Made by a program: the position numbers and the translations under genes. Source: Cryptomeria japonica (Eukaryota; Streptophyta; Pinopsida; Cupressales; Cupressaceae). From it: DNA of 64,000 nucleotides. Shown one piece after another: positions 9,131 to 21,296 of the stretch. How positions within the stretch are numbered: the first letter of the stretch is position 1; each line of letters opens with the position of its first letter. The notes beneath the pieces were generated by a model. The model was not told the DNA's origin and searched no databases. It saw nothing but the letters and a program-made list of their open reading frames with translations. The DNA lies in contig NC_081414.1 of NCBI RefSeq assembly GCF_030272615.1, forward strand, positions 53,810,636-53,874,635, given 5' to 3'.

Positions 9131-10320
9131 ATAAGGGGTCAAGCGTGTGTTATAACACATGCGTGACCCCTTAGGACCTCATATTCTTGACCCCTTAGGA
9201 CACTAATGTATGTGATCTTAAGGGACTGATATGTCATACACACTAGAATTTTATAAGGGGTCATATGCATTTCTAAGGGGTCACGTATGTGTTTGAACAC
9301 ACACGTGACCTCTTAGGACTACATATGACCCCTTAGGACACTATGTGATCCTAAGGGGAATGTCATATGTACACTAGGATGTTATAAGGGGTCATATGTG
9401 GTCCTAAGGGGTCACACATGTGTTATAACACATACATGACCCCTTAGGACCACATATTTGTGACCTCTTAGGACACTTTAATATATGTGATTTTAAGGGA
9501 CTGTATGTCGTACACACTAGGATGTTATAAGGAGTCATATGTGGTCCTAATGGGTCATGCATGTGTTAGAACACATGCATGACCCCTTAGGACCACATAT
9601 TCAACTCCTTAGGACACTGCACATGTGATCTTAAGAGACTGTATTTCATAGACACTAGGATGTTATAAGGGGTCATATGTGGTCCTAAGGGGTCACGCAT
9701 CTGTACATGCGTGACCCCTTAGGACCACATATGACCCCTTCTAGGACACTATGTGATCCTAAGGGGTACATGTTGTATACAATAGGATGTTGTAGGGGGT
9801 CATAGGTAGTCCTAACCGGCCACACATGTGTTAACACATGCGTGACCCCTTAGGACACTATGTGATGGACTAAGGGGTATTTTGTCCACACTAGGATTTT
9901 ATAAGGTGTGATATGCAGTTCTAAGGGGTCACGTATGTGTTAGAATACATGTGTGACCCCTTAGAATGACATATGACCCCTTAGGCCACTATGTGATCCT
10001 AAGGGGTATTTCATACACACTAGGATGTTATAAAGGGTCATATGTGGTCCTAAGGGGTCACACATTTTTTAACACATGCATGACCCCTTAGGAAACTATG
10101 TGATGGAATAAGGGGTATGTCCTACACACTAGGATTTTATAAGGGGTCACATGCGGTCCTAAGGGGTCACGCATGTTAGAACACATGCGTGACCCCTTAG
10201 GGTCCACTATGTGATCGTCTATGGTCCTAAGGGGACATATAGTGTCGTCAGGGGCATATGTGGTCTTAAGGGGTCCTAAAGGGTCATTTTGTGTGTGTAA
10301 TAAGATGTGAAAAGGGGCCA
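9131..10320. repeat. Nine-unit tandem array of long palindromes
   Basis: Each unit carries a palindrome of the form CTAAGGGGTCACGCATGTG - short loop - CACATGCGTGACCCCTTAG. Copies lie near 9,133, 9,273, 9,404, 9,543, 9,681, 9,810, 9,920, 10,047 and 10,156 (spacing about 109-140 bases). In several units the arms extend through GTGGTCC / GGACCAC to more than 30 bases each. Between them lies a second, shorter palindrome, CCCCTTAGGACACTATGTG and GATCCTAAGGGG. The linker CACACTAGGATGTTATAAGG is shared. No coding region; the minus-strand ORF at 10,088-10,321 is a by-product of the repeats. Confidence 0.9.
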
Positions 10321-10947
10321 TAGAGGTTTTATTTTGTCTAATTTGTTTAAATTTGTTATCTAAGTTTTATAATGTTTTTTAAAATTAAAATTTATTATTT
10401 AATTTTTCTAACTTTTTAATTTATTATATCTAGTTTTGTAACATTTTTTTAATTTTAAATTTTGCTAATGTGTTTCTTAATGTTTTTCTAAGTTTTAATT
10501 TATTACCTTGGTTTTCTAAGTTTTTCATAACATTTTTTTAAAAAGATGAAAAAAAAAACATATACAGTTATTTAATTTTAAAAAGAATTTGACATTAAAT
10601 CAAAACATTAAATTTTCAAATGTTTTTCTTAAATGCTGAAAAACAATAAATATATAATTATTTAATTAAAAAAGTAAATTAACAAACAAATTATTTATTA
10701 ATTTTTAAATAAATTTAATTAAAATAAAACATTATTAAACAAAAAAAAGGTTATTTTGTGCACCTAAAATAATGTAGGTTGAAATCTGAAAGGTGAGAAG
10801 TGTTGTCTATTGCTATCAAGGCGTGATGACGTGGTGCTGACGTCGGGTTCTTCCTAACCCCCTTCGGACATAGAAAACTCCAAACTTGAAAATAACAATT
10901 AAGCTATCATTTTCAGTTTTTATAGCAAATTTTAAAAAATAATTTAA
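10321..10947. other. AT-rich spacer
   Basis: Mostly T-rich then A-rich DNA with TTTTTCTAAGTTTT-like runs (10,370-10,560) and TTTAATTTTAAAA blocks. No gene or boundary seen. Confidence 0.6.
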
Positions 10948-10952
10948 AAATA

Positions 10953-11045
10953 GGTTCGATCGAACCCACAAACCCACCTGGGGTTCTATCGAACCCATGT
11001 CCGATGGCGGGTTCGATTGAACCCTACGGGGGGGTTCGCTTGAAT
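10953..11045. repeat. Three and a half phased palindromes
   Basis: GGTTCGATCGAACC (10,953-10,966, perfect), GGGTTCTATCGAACCC (10,981-10,996) and GGGTTCGATTGAACCC (11,009-11,024) follow each other at 28-29-base steps, and a partial fourth, GGGTTCGCTTGAAT, starts near 11,032. The spacers differ, so the palindromic core is what is kept. Confidence 0.75.
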
Positions 11046-11441
11046 GCCCCTAGTTCGTTCAAGCCTTGCCCCAAAGAATTTCCACGCCTCCGCCAATTTT
11101 CTTCGTTGGCAAAAGTGGGAACCATTATTACGGGATAGCCAAGCTTATTTACAACATATTAGTGTCATGTAATGACTAACAAAATTAATTAATCATTAGG
11201 AACATATTTGAGGAGGTACCTAGAGTTGTAAGAATGAAATATGACATCACAAGTCAAGTGTATTGTATATCATAATTATAAGTATTTGGAAACACTGTAA
11301 GAAGTTAAAAGAGAAATTATAATTCATCAATGTTACATAGTTATGATTTCGGGTAGTTGACTTAGAGGCAAGTCATCATCACATATTTAAGGTATTCATT
11401 AACTTGGGAAACTTTAAATTTGGAATTAAGTTCTTGGAATT
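11046..11441. other. Non-coding spacer
   Basis: No ORF, boundary or repeat was recognised between the palindromes and the start of homology with 59,374. Confidence 0.5.
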
Positions 11442-12645
11442 GAAGTTTTCTAATAATGTTTTACTTTCCTTGTAATAAATATTATCTAGTTTATTCATTT
11501 TGAATTCCAAGGGGGTCTTGTGACTCTTGGGATCAATTGCAAACTTTATAAACTAAAATTTGAAATGGAATATGATACCTTTTTGAGTTGCATACATCTC
11601 TTTATGAGTTTGTTGTCTAAATTTTGTTGTTAAAGGTCTACAATACTGCAAGTTATACACTAGGAGTTGTAATTTGAATTCATAATTCAGAGCATTCTTA
11701 CTCCTATCATTCATAATTCATTATTGGATGTACTTCAATATAATATTTTCTTTCTATCTTTTCCACACTCCTTTTTGGTCTTCTTTAAGTGGACATGTAT
11801 TCTCATCAATAGATATAATAATTTCTCCTTCTTTGGTGTATACATGTCCTGATGAATTTCAATTGTAATTGATTCTTTTAAGCTAAGAAAGAAAACTTTA
11901 GGTTTGACAAGAGTTAATGATGAAATTGATGCGATAATTAGAAATTGGATAGGGCAACAACATGAAGTTGAGTCGCACTTGTGGCTAACTAGGGGTAGTT
12001 CGGCCAGACTAAGTCTGGTCAGACTACTACCCTGACACGTGGGGCCCTATGTCACTGGCGTCCGCCTAAATGACACCAAGATTTCGGTAGAGCTCAATTC
12101 AGTCAGACTCTTGGCACCATTTAGGAGCTTTTTGTGAGAACGTGAGCTCAAGTTTTTCAAAAATATTCAAAATAGTTCAATTGGACTGAGTTTGGTCAAA
12201 ATCCCCTATATGGTAGGTGATGTGGCAGCCAAATCACCTATTTTGTTTGTATTTCTGAAAATTTTCACTTTTGCTCAATTTTTCTTCAGGTAGAATATTT
12301 TTTCACAAAAATAAAAAAATACCCTTTTGTAAAGCTCGAAATCAGGAAACTAGATATATAATTTTTTTAGTATTTTGGTTAATTTTAATATTTTTTATTA
12401 ATTAAATATTGTGAGTAGGGTTTTTAAGTTCAAAAAGAAGCTTATTAGAAATTTTTTAAAAAAAAAAATGATATTAAAAAAAATTTTAAAATATATTTTT
12501 CACTAGATGAGAGAATCTTCTGCAAAAGGGTATAATTGTTTTTTTATAATCATAAATTTAGTAGAAAAAAGGTGATGCCAAATGAAAATACCAAATTCAA
12601 CTAAATTGGACTTTACAATATTATTATGAGAAAAATATAAATCTG
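11442..12645 (+). repeat. Dispersed repeat, left copy (interrupted)
   Basis: Aligns along its whole length with 59,374-60,570 in the same orientation, with many substitutions and small indels. Landmarks in both: TTCTAATAATGTTTTA, GGGGGTCTTGTGACTCTTGG, TTGGATAGGGCAA, TAGTTCGGCCA, ATGACACCAAGA and CAAATCACCTATTTTGT. Homology stops at 12,645 where the outer Gypsy-like LTR begins, while the right copy reads on (ACATCAAAATTTAATTT). No protein domain was found in either copy. It is the oldest layer of the central stack. Confidence 0.8.
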
Positions 12646-14339
12646 TGTTAGCGGGAAAAGCGAGATCAGGTGACTAGGACCTAATCCCACTTTTGCCAAC
12701 ACATTGGGAATATGAAAGAGACTAGGGAGATAGATCACTTTGGCTACTTCTTGTGGGAAAGAGAGAACCAAGTATTATCTCTTAGGGTTTCTACTCCTCT
12801 TGTTTCAAATGATGATAATAACTAGGGTTTGAATAATCAACTAGATTAGGAGATAAAGAATGAAGCATAAATGAACTCAGAATTGCACAAACTTGCAGAT
12901 CTAAAACTGACATACTAAAAGCATGAAAGGGGGAGGATTTTGGATGTGTATGCGATGATACAAATTGAACAAAACTGACTTGGACCAAGGTGCCATGCTA
13001 GTGTCATGTTTCTGTAGATAGGAGGCTGCAATCGAGACACTGTAAGCTAGAGTTCTTGAGTCTGCAACCTGTCAAATTTGACTGCAAAATGAATGGACTA
13101 GGGTGCCACGCTCCTGTCCTGGGTAGGACGAGGGTACCATGCCCCTGTCCTTGACATATTTATGTACTTTTGAGACTTCTGAGTGGTGTTGATGCCTTTT
13201 CCAGATCTGAAAATGCCTTTGGATGCCCGATTCTAAACTTGCAACTGAAAAAGAGAACATTTTGGTGGCTATATGGGGTTTTGCCTTAGTCAAACCCCAA
13301 TGTTAGTAATTTACACCTCCACAAATAGCCGATAATAAAATGAAAATGTGTGTGCTAGAACCTTGTGTTTATGCAAGATCATAAAATGAAAGAAACTAGA
13401 GCTACCCTATGCATGAGAGTAAACCATAAATGTAAATTTGAATTTAAATGACAATGCTTCACACCAAATATGCTAAACAATCTAAAGCATGAAGGTAAAT
13501 GTGCAAATTGATGTAAAGAAGCTCATACAAAGACATGAAAATAAAATGAAATCATACCAATCCCCAAGGGAGAGATATTGCCACCAGATCTCCTATTATT
13601 CTTCAATGTCTTCAAGGCTCCTAATTGATGATAAATGCTTGACAAATGCTTGATGAATATTGTTGAATGTTGTTAAAGACCTCATATATTCTTCTCTCTC
13701 ACTACATAGAAGGCTCCTTATGCTCCAAAAACCTTCTCGTAGATTCTTAGATCTGATAGATAGATAGTCTTAGTTGCCTTCAAATGAAGAAAGAGAGCTC
13801 TTATGTATGAAACCCTAGATCTTAATTTTGACTTAACTCTTCCTTTAGGTCGATTTGGGAATTGAATTATCCGCCAATATTTTGTGGTTAAGCATTACAA
13901 TATCATAGGATTATGCTCCCAAAATTTTGGGAAAAAAGTTGAGGACCATGTGCATTCCCGCCACGGTCCGATCAAATTTTCACCAAAATTTTCAGGACCA
14001 TTAGACATGATAATATTAGAGCGAAACCCAAAGTTACAGCTGATTTTGAGGTGTTTTGATATGCGAAATTGGGCCTTAAAGTTTGAAATAGGACATAATT
14101 AGGATTTATGATTAAATGATTTATTGGAGGAATAAAATAAAAAGGGACACACTTAGGGTAAAGGGCCCAATTTTATGATGTATAAAGTGATGAAATATGA
14201 CTTTAGATTTAATTAAATTAATTAATTAAATGCTTAAAGGGAAATTAGAAATGCAAGATGCAAGACACACCAAGGAGGGTGCTAACCTAACTGTGAAATT
14301 GTACCACCCTAGCAAGGGTGTACAATTTATGACACTACA
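12646..14339 (-). repeat. 3' LTR of the outer Gypsy-like element
   Basis: On the minus strand it runs from TGTAGTGTCATAAATTG (14,339) to CCCGCTAACA (12,646), 1,694 bases, with TG/CA ends. The polypurine tract AGTGGGGGCTAAA lies just outside the TG. It carries a hairpin GGACCATG - CACGGTCC near 13,946-13,972 that also occurs in the element at 31,291-39,124, and CT-rich leader sequence (about 13,680-13,800). Several ORFs in it (12,791-12,988; 13,072-13,293; 13,884-14,102) are shadows without domains. Confidence 0.8.
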
Positions 14340-14353
14340 TTTAGCCCCCACTT
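14340..14353 (-). promoter_or_regulatory. Polypurine tract of the outer element
   Basis: Minus-strand AAAGTGGGGGCTAAA abuts the LTR start TGTAGTGTC. The same motif, AAAGTGGGGGCTAAA before TGTAGCG, precedes the 3' LTR of the plus-strand element at 37,890, linking the two families. Confidence 0.75.
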
Positions 14354-15294
14354 TAGTGGTTATATGACACTATGTGCATATGAAAGCTAAAGTATAGAAA
14401 AGTAAACATACTTTAAAAAAGGATATATCCACAAGTTGTTGGATGAAGCCCCCAACAATATCTGTAGTACATAGTTAGGATCCGCACCCTACAAAACCAA
14501 ATGTTACATAAAATCCCCAAATCACCTAAATGCTTACTAAGGAAGGTGATGAAAATTCAAGGGTAGCTATATGCGCCCCCTATTTTAGCTTGCTAATTTT
14601 AGTGAGTCGAAATAGGGTATCATGTTTACCACATTGAAAAAGAGATAGAAAGCATGAATACACACTTTGGTGTTCCATGAGAGGAGAAAAGGAATCGTGG
14701 ACATCTCACCCCTAAAAATAGTCCCTAGAGTTTGTCTGGGTGATCCATGTAAGGGAGGAGAGTGAGAACACCATTAGTTCCACTCAATCTCAGCAATGTG
14801 TGTGCAAGTAGAACAAGGATACCTACCTTAGACACCCAGAAGATATCCATCATTCAACAATGTCATAAATCCAAGAAAGAGAGGGAATACTCTTCAAGCA
14901 AGAATAAGATAGTTGGAAAGAGATATCTTGCTATATAAGTGTAAAGGAGATCCTTGGAGGAGAAGAGATCTTTGTTCAAAACAAATCTACCTTCAAGAGG
15001 AGTTGTCTTAGACAAATATAACCACTTCTATAATGAATGAATGCAAGAGATTTGAAAAGAGAAGAGGATTGAGATGACATCAAAGAGAGATTATTTATAA
15101 CAACCCTTCTTAAAGAAGGCAAGAGATCCTCATTAGGGATATGCACATGCACAAAATAGAGGGGTTTATTATAAAATATACTAATCAATGAAGAAAAGAA
15201 ATTGATGAATGATCAAAGACTTCCAACACCAAAGAGGAGGTCCCAATGAAGGATATGTACTTAAGATCCCCATTAGCGATGTGTGTTCCAATCA
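14340..15294 (-). other. 3' internal region of the outer element
   Basis: Non-coding DNA between the polypurine tract and the Copia-1 insertion, rich in GAGAGG- and AAGAGA-like tracts. Minus-strand ORF 14,976-15,188 shows no domain. The right edge is the truncated end of Copia-1 at 15,295, where some bases of both elements may be missing. Confidence 0.5.
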
Positions 15295-16328
15295 GAACCC
15301 AAAACAATTATACCAGAATAGCAGCTAATTTGATTAAGCATAAAAATTAATCATAGAATAAAAGCTATCCACACAACACCAAGATTTGTATGTGGAAAAC
15401 CCGGTAAAGGGAAAAACCATTGTGGGTATCCTAAAGCATAGTGCTCATCAAAAAAGGAGCCTCATTGACTACATATAAATCCAGACTACAATCCAGAGAA
15501 GTGTTGAAATGCAAAAGATAGCATCTCCTATGCCAAAGTACTATTTCGATAAAGCTCAATACTGGAGGACTAAATCCTCTTACATAAACCCAATTTGATC
15601 TCCAATGATCAACCAAATCCTCTGCTTGAATGATATTATATTATTTGCATATTACATTCCTTGACCATGACCTCTTACATTAACCATGATGATGTACAAT
15701 GAGATCTTACATCTATTTATACAAACCCTCGACCATAAACAATCAGGTCATCCACTAGAGAGTAAAACCATTACATAATTACAAACCATGTCAGCCTTAG
15801 ACCAAATAATATCAACACATAAGACATCCCGAAAATACATCAATAGGTCCTATCCACATGCTATATTAAAGTCAGTACATAACCTAGAGTAACCGGGACC
15901 AAGTATACATCCACATGCTTCAGGAATGATCTCCAAATGCCAATTCTTGAATATGATCACCAACAACATCCTAAAACTTCATTATAAACTGCACCAACAC
16001 CACTTATGATATTCATCAAAGATCTCCATCAAAATCTCTATCAGTGAAACCCTCGTCAGAACCAGAAACCAATCATCTAAGAAAGCAGGATAACATCCAA
16101 TCACCAAACCAAAACCAATTGACCAAATATGAGTATTAATATCATGAACAAGACAATTCCATCACCACATTATACTGGAGCTTGTCGGATCATATCAGAT
16201 CCAAGTTAACCATAAACCACTCAACCTACCGAGACCAGAAGGGTTTTGATAAAGCATCCAAATAGATGGTGTTGACATCAATGACAAAACATCAATGCAA
16301 CACAATCAATCCCACAAAATGGCCAACA
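15295..16328 (-). repeat. 3' LTR of Copia-1, truncated
   Basis: Aligns with 29,466-30,551. It begins TGTTGGCCATTTTG on the minus strand at 16,328 and ends at 15,295 inside AGAACCCAAAACAA, lacking the terminal 95 or so bases, including the GGGGGTGAATTAG tract. About 100 bases corresponding to 29,597-29,695 are also deleted (junction near 15,430). TATA box on the minus strand at 15,711-15,721. Confidence 0.85.
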
Positions 16329-16345
16329 ATCTTCCCCTTTGGGAT
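16329..16345 (-). promoter_or_regulatory. Polypurine tract of Copia-1
   Basis: Minus-strand AATCCCAAAGGGGAAGAT directly precedes the LTR start TGTTGG. The homologous site in Copia-2 is 40,015-40,031 (CAAAGGGGGAGAT). Confidence 0.8.
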
Positions 16346-16649
16346 TGATGGCAACACTAAATGTGAAAAACATCTAAGTACCAATAAACGCCAAATAAGT
16401 CTCCCCCTATGGAAGACGACCAACAATCACCTATATATAGCTCTAAATATCAATATCTCTCCCTTTGACATTTACTTTTTCACATCAATATCACTCCCCT
16501 TTGACATCAATGCTAGAAATATGATAAAAATATCAAAGCAAAACCTTAAGTATCTGAATCTCAAAGTTGACTACTCCCCTTGAGTAGTAGCATCTCACAT
16601 CAGTGCTCGAATGAATAGTATCTCAGATAGTGCATGTCAGACTGATGCC

Positions 16650-17215
16650 ATACCACACCAATCAAGTCTCTACCAGAGGGGCAGAAACTCCCAATCTATC
16701 TCTTAGGTACTCAAATGATTCCTTGGATAAAGGTTTAGTGAAAATATCTCCAATTTGTTCTCTAGTGTTCACATAAACCAATCTAACTTTATTTTCTTCC
16801 ACCTTCTCCTTCAAAAAGTTATACTTAATAGATATGTGCTTTGTTTTAGAATGAAATATAGTATTCATTGATATATCAATAGCAACAAAGTTATTACAGC
16901 ATCACAATCCACCTTTATATCCTTCAACATTTGCTTCATCCATAAAACTTGTATACAGTTAGTAGCAACAACAACATACTCAGCTTCAATAGTAGATAGA
17001 GAAGTAGATGACTATTTTTTGTTGATCCATGAAACTGATTTCTTTCCAAGAAAGAAAGCTCCACCGGAAGTACTTTTCTGGTCATCAACATCTCCAACCC
17101 ATTCAGCATCTATATATGCACATAAAGTAAAGTTATCATCCTTAGGGTACCACAAGCCATATTTTGATGTACCTTGCAAGTATTTAGAAATTCTTTTCAC
17201 CGCCATCTCATGATT
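16650..17215 (-). pseudogene. Copia-1 RNase H region
   Basis: Minus-strand frames give KRISKYLQGTSKYGLWYPKD, LCAYIDAEWVGDVDDQKSTS and FFLGKKSVSWINKK, then after breaks IEAEYVV, and finally VRLVYVNTREQIGDIFTKPL. These are the standard Copia RNase H and C-terminal blocks (DADWAGDxxDRKSTSG, KTKHI, DIFTKxL). The usual DAD is IDAEW here. Stops and frameshifts near 17,012, 16,900 and 16,862 break it. It closes the pol ORF before the polypurine tract. Confidence 0.8.
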
Positions 17216-18140
17216 TTCTCTAGGATAACTCTAAAATCTTGAAATAATACAAATAATATTCATAATGTCAGGCCTAGTCTAAGTTAAATAGAGAAAACCT
17301 CCAATCATAGATTTGTATCTTGTAAGATTTACCGGTGTAGAAACATCGTTTCTTGTCAATTTCTCCCTTGTAACCATAGGTGTACTTACCGGTTTAGAAT
17401 CTCCCATACCAAATTCCTTCAACAATTCCTTAGCATATTTAGTTTGATAGATAAAAATGCCTTTGTCAATTTGAGTAATCTACAAACCTACAAAAAAATT
17501 TCATCTCACAAATCATAGACATCTCAAATTCTTTTTCCATATTCTTAGAAAATTCTATGCATAATTTATCTTCACCTCCAAAAATAATGTCATCAACAAA
17601 TACATCAACAATTAATAAATCATCAATGTGATTTTATAATATAAATTGCTATCAGCATTGCCCTTAGTAAAACCAAGCTTCAAAAGATATTTATCCAACC
17701 TTGCATACCAAACTCTAGTTGCTTGTTTCAATCCAGATAAATATTTCCTTAACGTGCAAACCATAACTGTATCATCTGATAGTGAAAATCCATCAGTTTT
17801 CTCAATATAAACTTCCTCATCAAGATCCCCATTCTAAAATGCACATTTAACATCCATCTGATAAACCTTGTAGTTTTTATAAGCAACATAGATCATAAAA
17901 AATCTTATAGCTTCAATCCTAGCTATAGGTGCAAAAGTCTCTCCATAATCAATTCCTTCCTTCTGAGAATATCCTTTACAAAACAATCTATCCTTATTCC
18001 TTATAAATTGACCATCCTCATTCAATTTATTCCTAAAAACCCATTTAGTTCCAATAATATTATTATTTTTAGGTCGGGGAACCAAAGTCCATGTGTTATT
18101 TTTCTCAATCTGATCTAATTCTTCTTCCATAGCTTTTAAC
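17216..18140 (-). pseudogene. Copia-1 reverse transcriptase region
   Basis: The open part at 17,834-18,130 reads [40 protein letters not shown] and YQMDVKCAF, the first Copia RT blocks. Downstream frames show EEVYIE, the catalytic FVDDIIFG near 17,585-17,605 in a shifted frame, and [15 protein letters not shown] and TRPDIMN near 17,275-17,335. At least two frameshifts and several stops separate the blocks. Inactive. Confidence 0.85.
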
Positions 18141-19707
18141 CAATGTTCATCTTTACATGCTTCAATTACTTATACCAGTTCAACTTGTGAAATTAAACAT
18201 ACCTCATTAGTTTCTAGTCTTATTTTTTTCATCACTTCATTGCTCTTATCACCAATGATTTGTTCTTTGGAATGATTCATTCTCACATACCTAGGAGTTT
18301 TCCAACTCTCTATTCCTCTTCCCTATTCTTTAGTTACTATACTATTATCTGATGTTGCCAGAGTAACTATTTCAACTCTTTGTTCTGGTAAAGGTGCTAC
18401 CAGTTAAGATATAATAATTTCCACTACCGGTTCCTTCTCATAAACTCTGATTTGACTTCTATTCAACTCATCTACTTTGACATTAACACTCTCCACAATT
18501 CTCTACAATCTCTAGTTATAACATCTATATGCTTTGCTTTCATTAGAATAACCAAGAAATATGCCTTCATCACATCTAAGATCAAATTTCCCAATAGTAT
18601 CATCTCTCCTGATATAACATTTATTGCCAAAATTAATGAAATACTTAACTGTAGGTGTATTGCCAAACCATAATTCATAAGGTGTCTTACTAGTTTCTCC
18701 TTTGATATGTACTCTGTTGAATGTATAAACCATTGTACTCACTACTTCTCTCCACTAGATATGGGGCAGATTAGCTTCCATCATCATTATTCTAGTAGCA
18801 TCCAAGATAGTTCTATTTTTTCTTTCCACAACTCGATTCTACTTAGGTGTCCGGGGAGCAGAAAATTGTCTTCTTATACCATGCTTGTCACAAAAGTTAG
18901 TAAACTCACCGGATGTGAATTCTCCACCATGATCAGATCTCAAACATTTCATCTTCAATACTGTCTCAATTTCCACTTTAGCCTTAAAGATTTTAAACTT
19001 TTCAAATACTTCATATTTTTCTCTCAAAAAAGTAACCCACATCATTCTAGAATAATTATCAATGATTAGCATGAAATATCTATCACCATGAAAAATTTAA
19101 ACACTAGCACGACTACACAAATTAGTATGAATAAGATCAAGAACATAATTTGATTTATATTGTATACTCCTAAAAGAGATTTTGACCTATTTACCCATTT
19201 GACATTCCTTACATACTGAATTATAGGGCTTCATAATCTTAGGTATATCCCTAGTAACTACATTAGTTGAATTGATTTTCATGATGCAATCAAGATTAAC
19301 ATCACACAATCTTTTATGCCATAGCCAGCTCTCATCAATCTATGTAATCAAACATGTCTTCTCAGTGGAGATTAAATGAAATATATTACCTTTTGTTTGC
19401 GTACCGATTGCAATATCTAAGCCAAATCTGTTAAGGATTTTACATTTTCCATCCTTGAACTATAATTGAAATCCCTTGTCTACCAGTTATCCTACACTCA
19501 AAATATTATGCTTCAAACCTTAAATATAATAAACATTGTCAATATTTTTCTTACTATCCAATGGTATAGTTCCTTTTCTTTTAATCATACATGCCTTGTC
19601 ATCTCCAAATCTAACTAGTCCACCATAAAATTCTTCCAAAGACAGAAACTTCCCTTTATCTCTAGTCATATGATGTGAACAACCACTGTCAATTACACAT
19701 TCATCCT
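18141..19707 (-). pseudogene. Copia-1 protease and integrase region
   Basis: Protease active site VIDSGCSHHM near 19,672-19,700, immediately left of the Gypsy insertion. Then the GAG-pre-integrase block (SWLWHKRLCDVN near 19,300-19,335; CKECQMGK near 19,195). The integrase core starts LIHTNLCS near 19,130, where the family has DLIHTDLCG, so the first catalytic Asp appears to be Asn. MLIIDNYSRMMWVTFLREKY, RSDHGGEFTS and ERKNRTI follow, then the zone ELWFGNTPTVKYF. Stops occur every 50-100 codons. Confidence 0.85.
19703..19707. repeat. Target-site duplication of the chromovirus, left copy
   Basis: ATCCT precedes the left LTR (starting TGATAGGG at 19,708) and recurs after the right LTR at 27,382-27,386, a 5-bp duplication as produced by LTR-element integrases. 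Deleting one copy rejoins the Copia-1 reading frame between linker and protease. Confidence 0.9.
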
Positions 19708-21296
19708 TGATAGGGAGACTCTCTCAAAGGAGTGCAATTTAGTTTGTAGGTTAGAAAAATGTGTTATTGTGGGCTTCCTTGTTTTTTTTATGCCCTACTC
19801 TCCTTGTGAGTCAATCCCAACACCCAAACTCCTTTGGAGATCTCTCTACCAATTAAATTGCTCTAGTTACTCAAGTCCAAGGTTAGAACTCACATGAGTA
19901 AGTTCAACCTCCAACATGCCTAATCCAATGGTGTTCACTTGCAAGGGACTAGAAAGGTTTTGAAATGGTATAACAACTCCATCCATGCTTTTTGGGTGTT
20001 TGCCCCCTTTCATCTTCCTATCATTTTCATGATTCCTATGTTCAAGGCTTTGTAGCCCTATGAGCCCCTTTTAGCCCTCCCTTTACGGTTTTTGCCCTTT
20101 GGCTCTAAAAATTTCCAAAGGACCCCTTAGAATATTTTCTGATATGGATACCCATTTGGACACCCTTCAATATTTTCAAGGTTACATGGTCCATCATGTC
20201 CGTACAGGTACGGTCCCCAAAATGGCTCTTTTCAAGGGTTTTAGTAGTGTGTGCTTTCATCAATGGGGTTTGTAGGTCTCCACACCTTTTCAAGCCTCCA
20301 CACTCACTCTAAGGCTCTTCCTAACATCCAATTTCAATATGAAACACTTGTCATTAATAGATTTGGTCACCCCTGCAAGAAATAAGGAAAAAAAAGGTCA
20401 TGTTCCCTAGCTGAGCTATAGCAGAGCTCACCCAGGGCATGATTTTACAATGATCAAAAGCAACTTCCAGGACACAAAACTGATTATTTACATTGTACAT
20501 AGACTCCATTACTTGAATCCCAAGGTTCATTGAGAAACTACAATGGTAATTCAAGATGGAGCTATTTTTAGGGCCTTAACCCCTTTGCTCAGACCTAGAG
20601 CGGTGCAAACAAGAAAGAATTTTAATGCACCAATTAAACCTGCACAATGAAAGGAAACAAATAATTTTTAAGCACCAAAAATTATGTGCTAAACATCCAT
20701 GAAGGTACAGTATGGAAACTAATCCATCTCATACAGACTGCAATAAACAATTTGGCAAATTTTAGTGAAAAATCAGGAAATTACTTCAAGTTGCTAATGA
20801 AAAAATCAATCTTAGATCTTCAAACTCTTCTAAAATGTTCTAAGTGGTCTTATATATTCCTACTCAATCAAATCCATCCATCAATTGGACCTCTAACTAC
20901 CAATTTGAGCAGTTTTCCCAAATTGCTCACATTTTGACAAAATGTTGTCAAGTCACCATGACAACTTTTACTCTACAATGCATTTTGACAAATATTGCAT
21001 ATATTCACACTCTTGACCCCATAGGATGATTTCTTAACATCAAATAAACATCTTCAAAATACTTGTGAGGTCTTACAAGGAGTTTTACAAAATTTTCTAT
21101 GTGATGCCATTTAAGGCTTACAAAGGCACATAGTCCAAAACAGAGTATAAACCTAAATATAATGACAAAGCAAACTACAAAACAAACTCAAGCACACTTT
21201 TGGACTCTTAAATAGTCCTTTATTCAACCATTGAACCAATAAGGATCACACCAAAATTTGAAAGTTGACTAAGAAACCTCAAGTGCTCCTGCACCA
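19708..21296 (-). repeat. 3' LTR of the chromovirus
   Basis: Minus-strand start TGGTGCAGGAGCACTTGAGG at 21,296, end CTCCCTATCA at 19,708; 1,589 bases, aligning with 25,788-27,381 throughout. Ends are TG/CA. The ORFs inside (20,105-20,293; 20,354-20,554; 20,686-20,937) recur in the other LTR and have no domain. Confidence 0.92.

Noticed and set aside
9131-10320. Regularly spaced repeats that might suggest a CRISPR array
   Set aside because: Units vary in length and sequence, the spacers are themselves repetitive, no cas genes are present and the surroundings are plant nuclear DNA.
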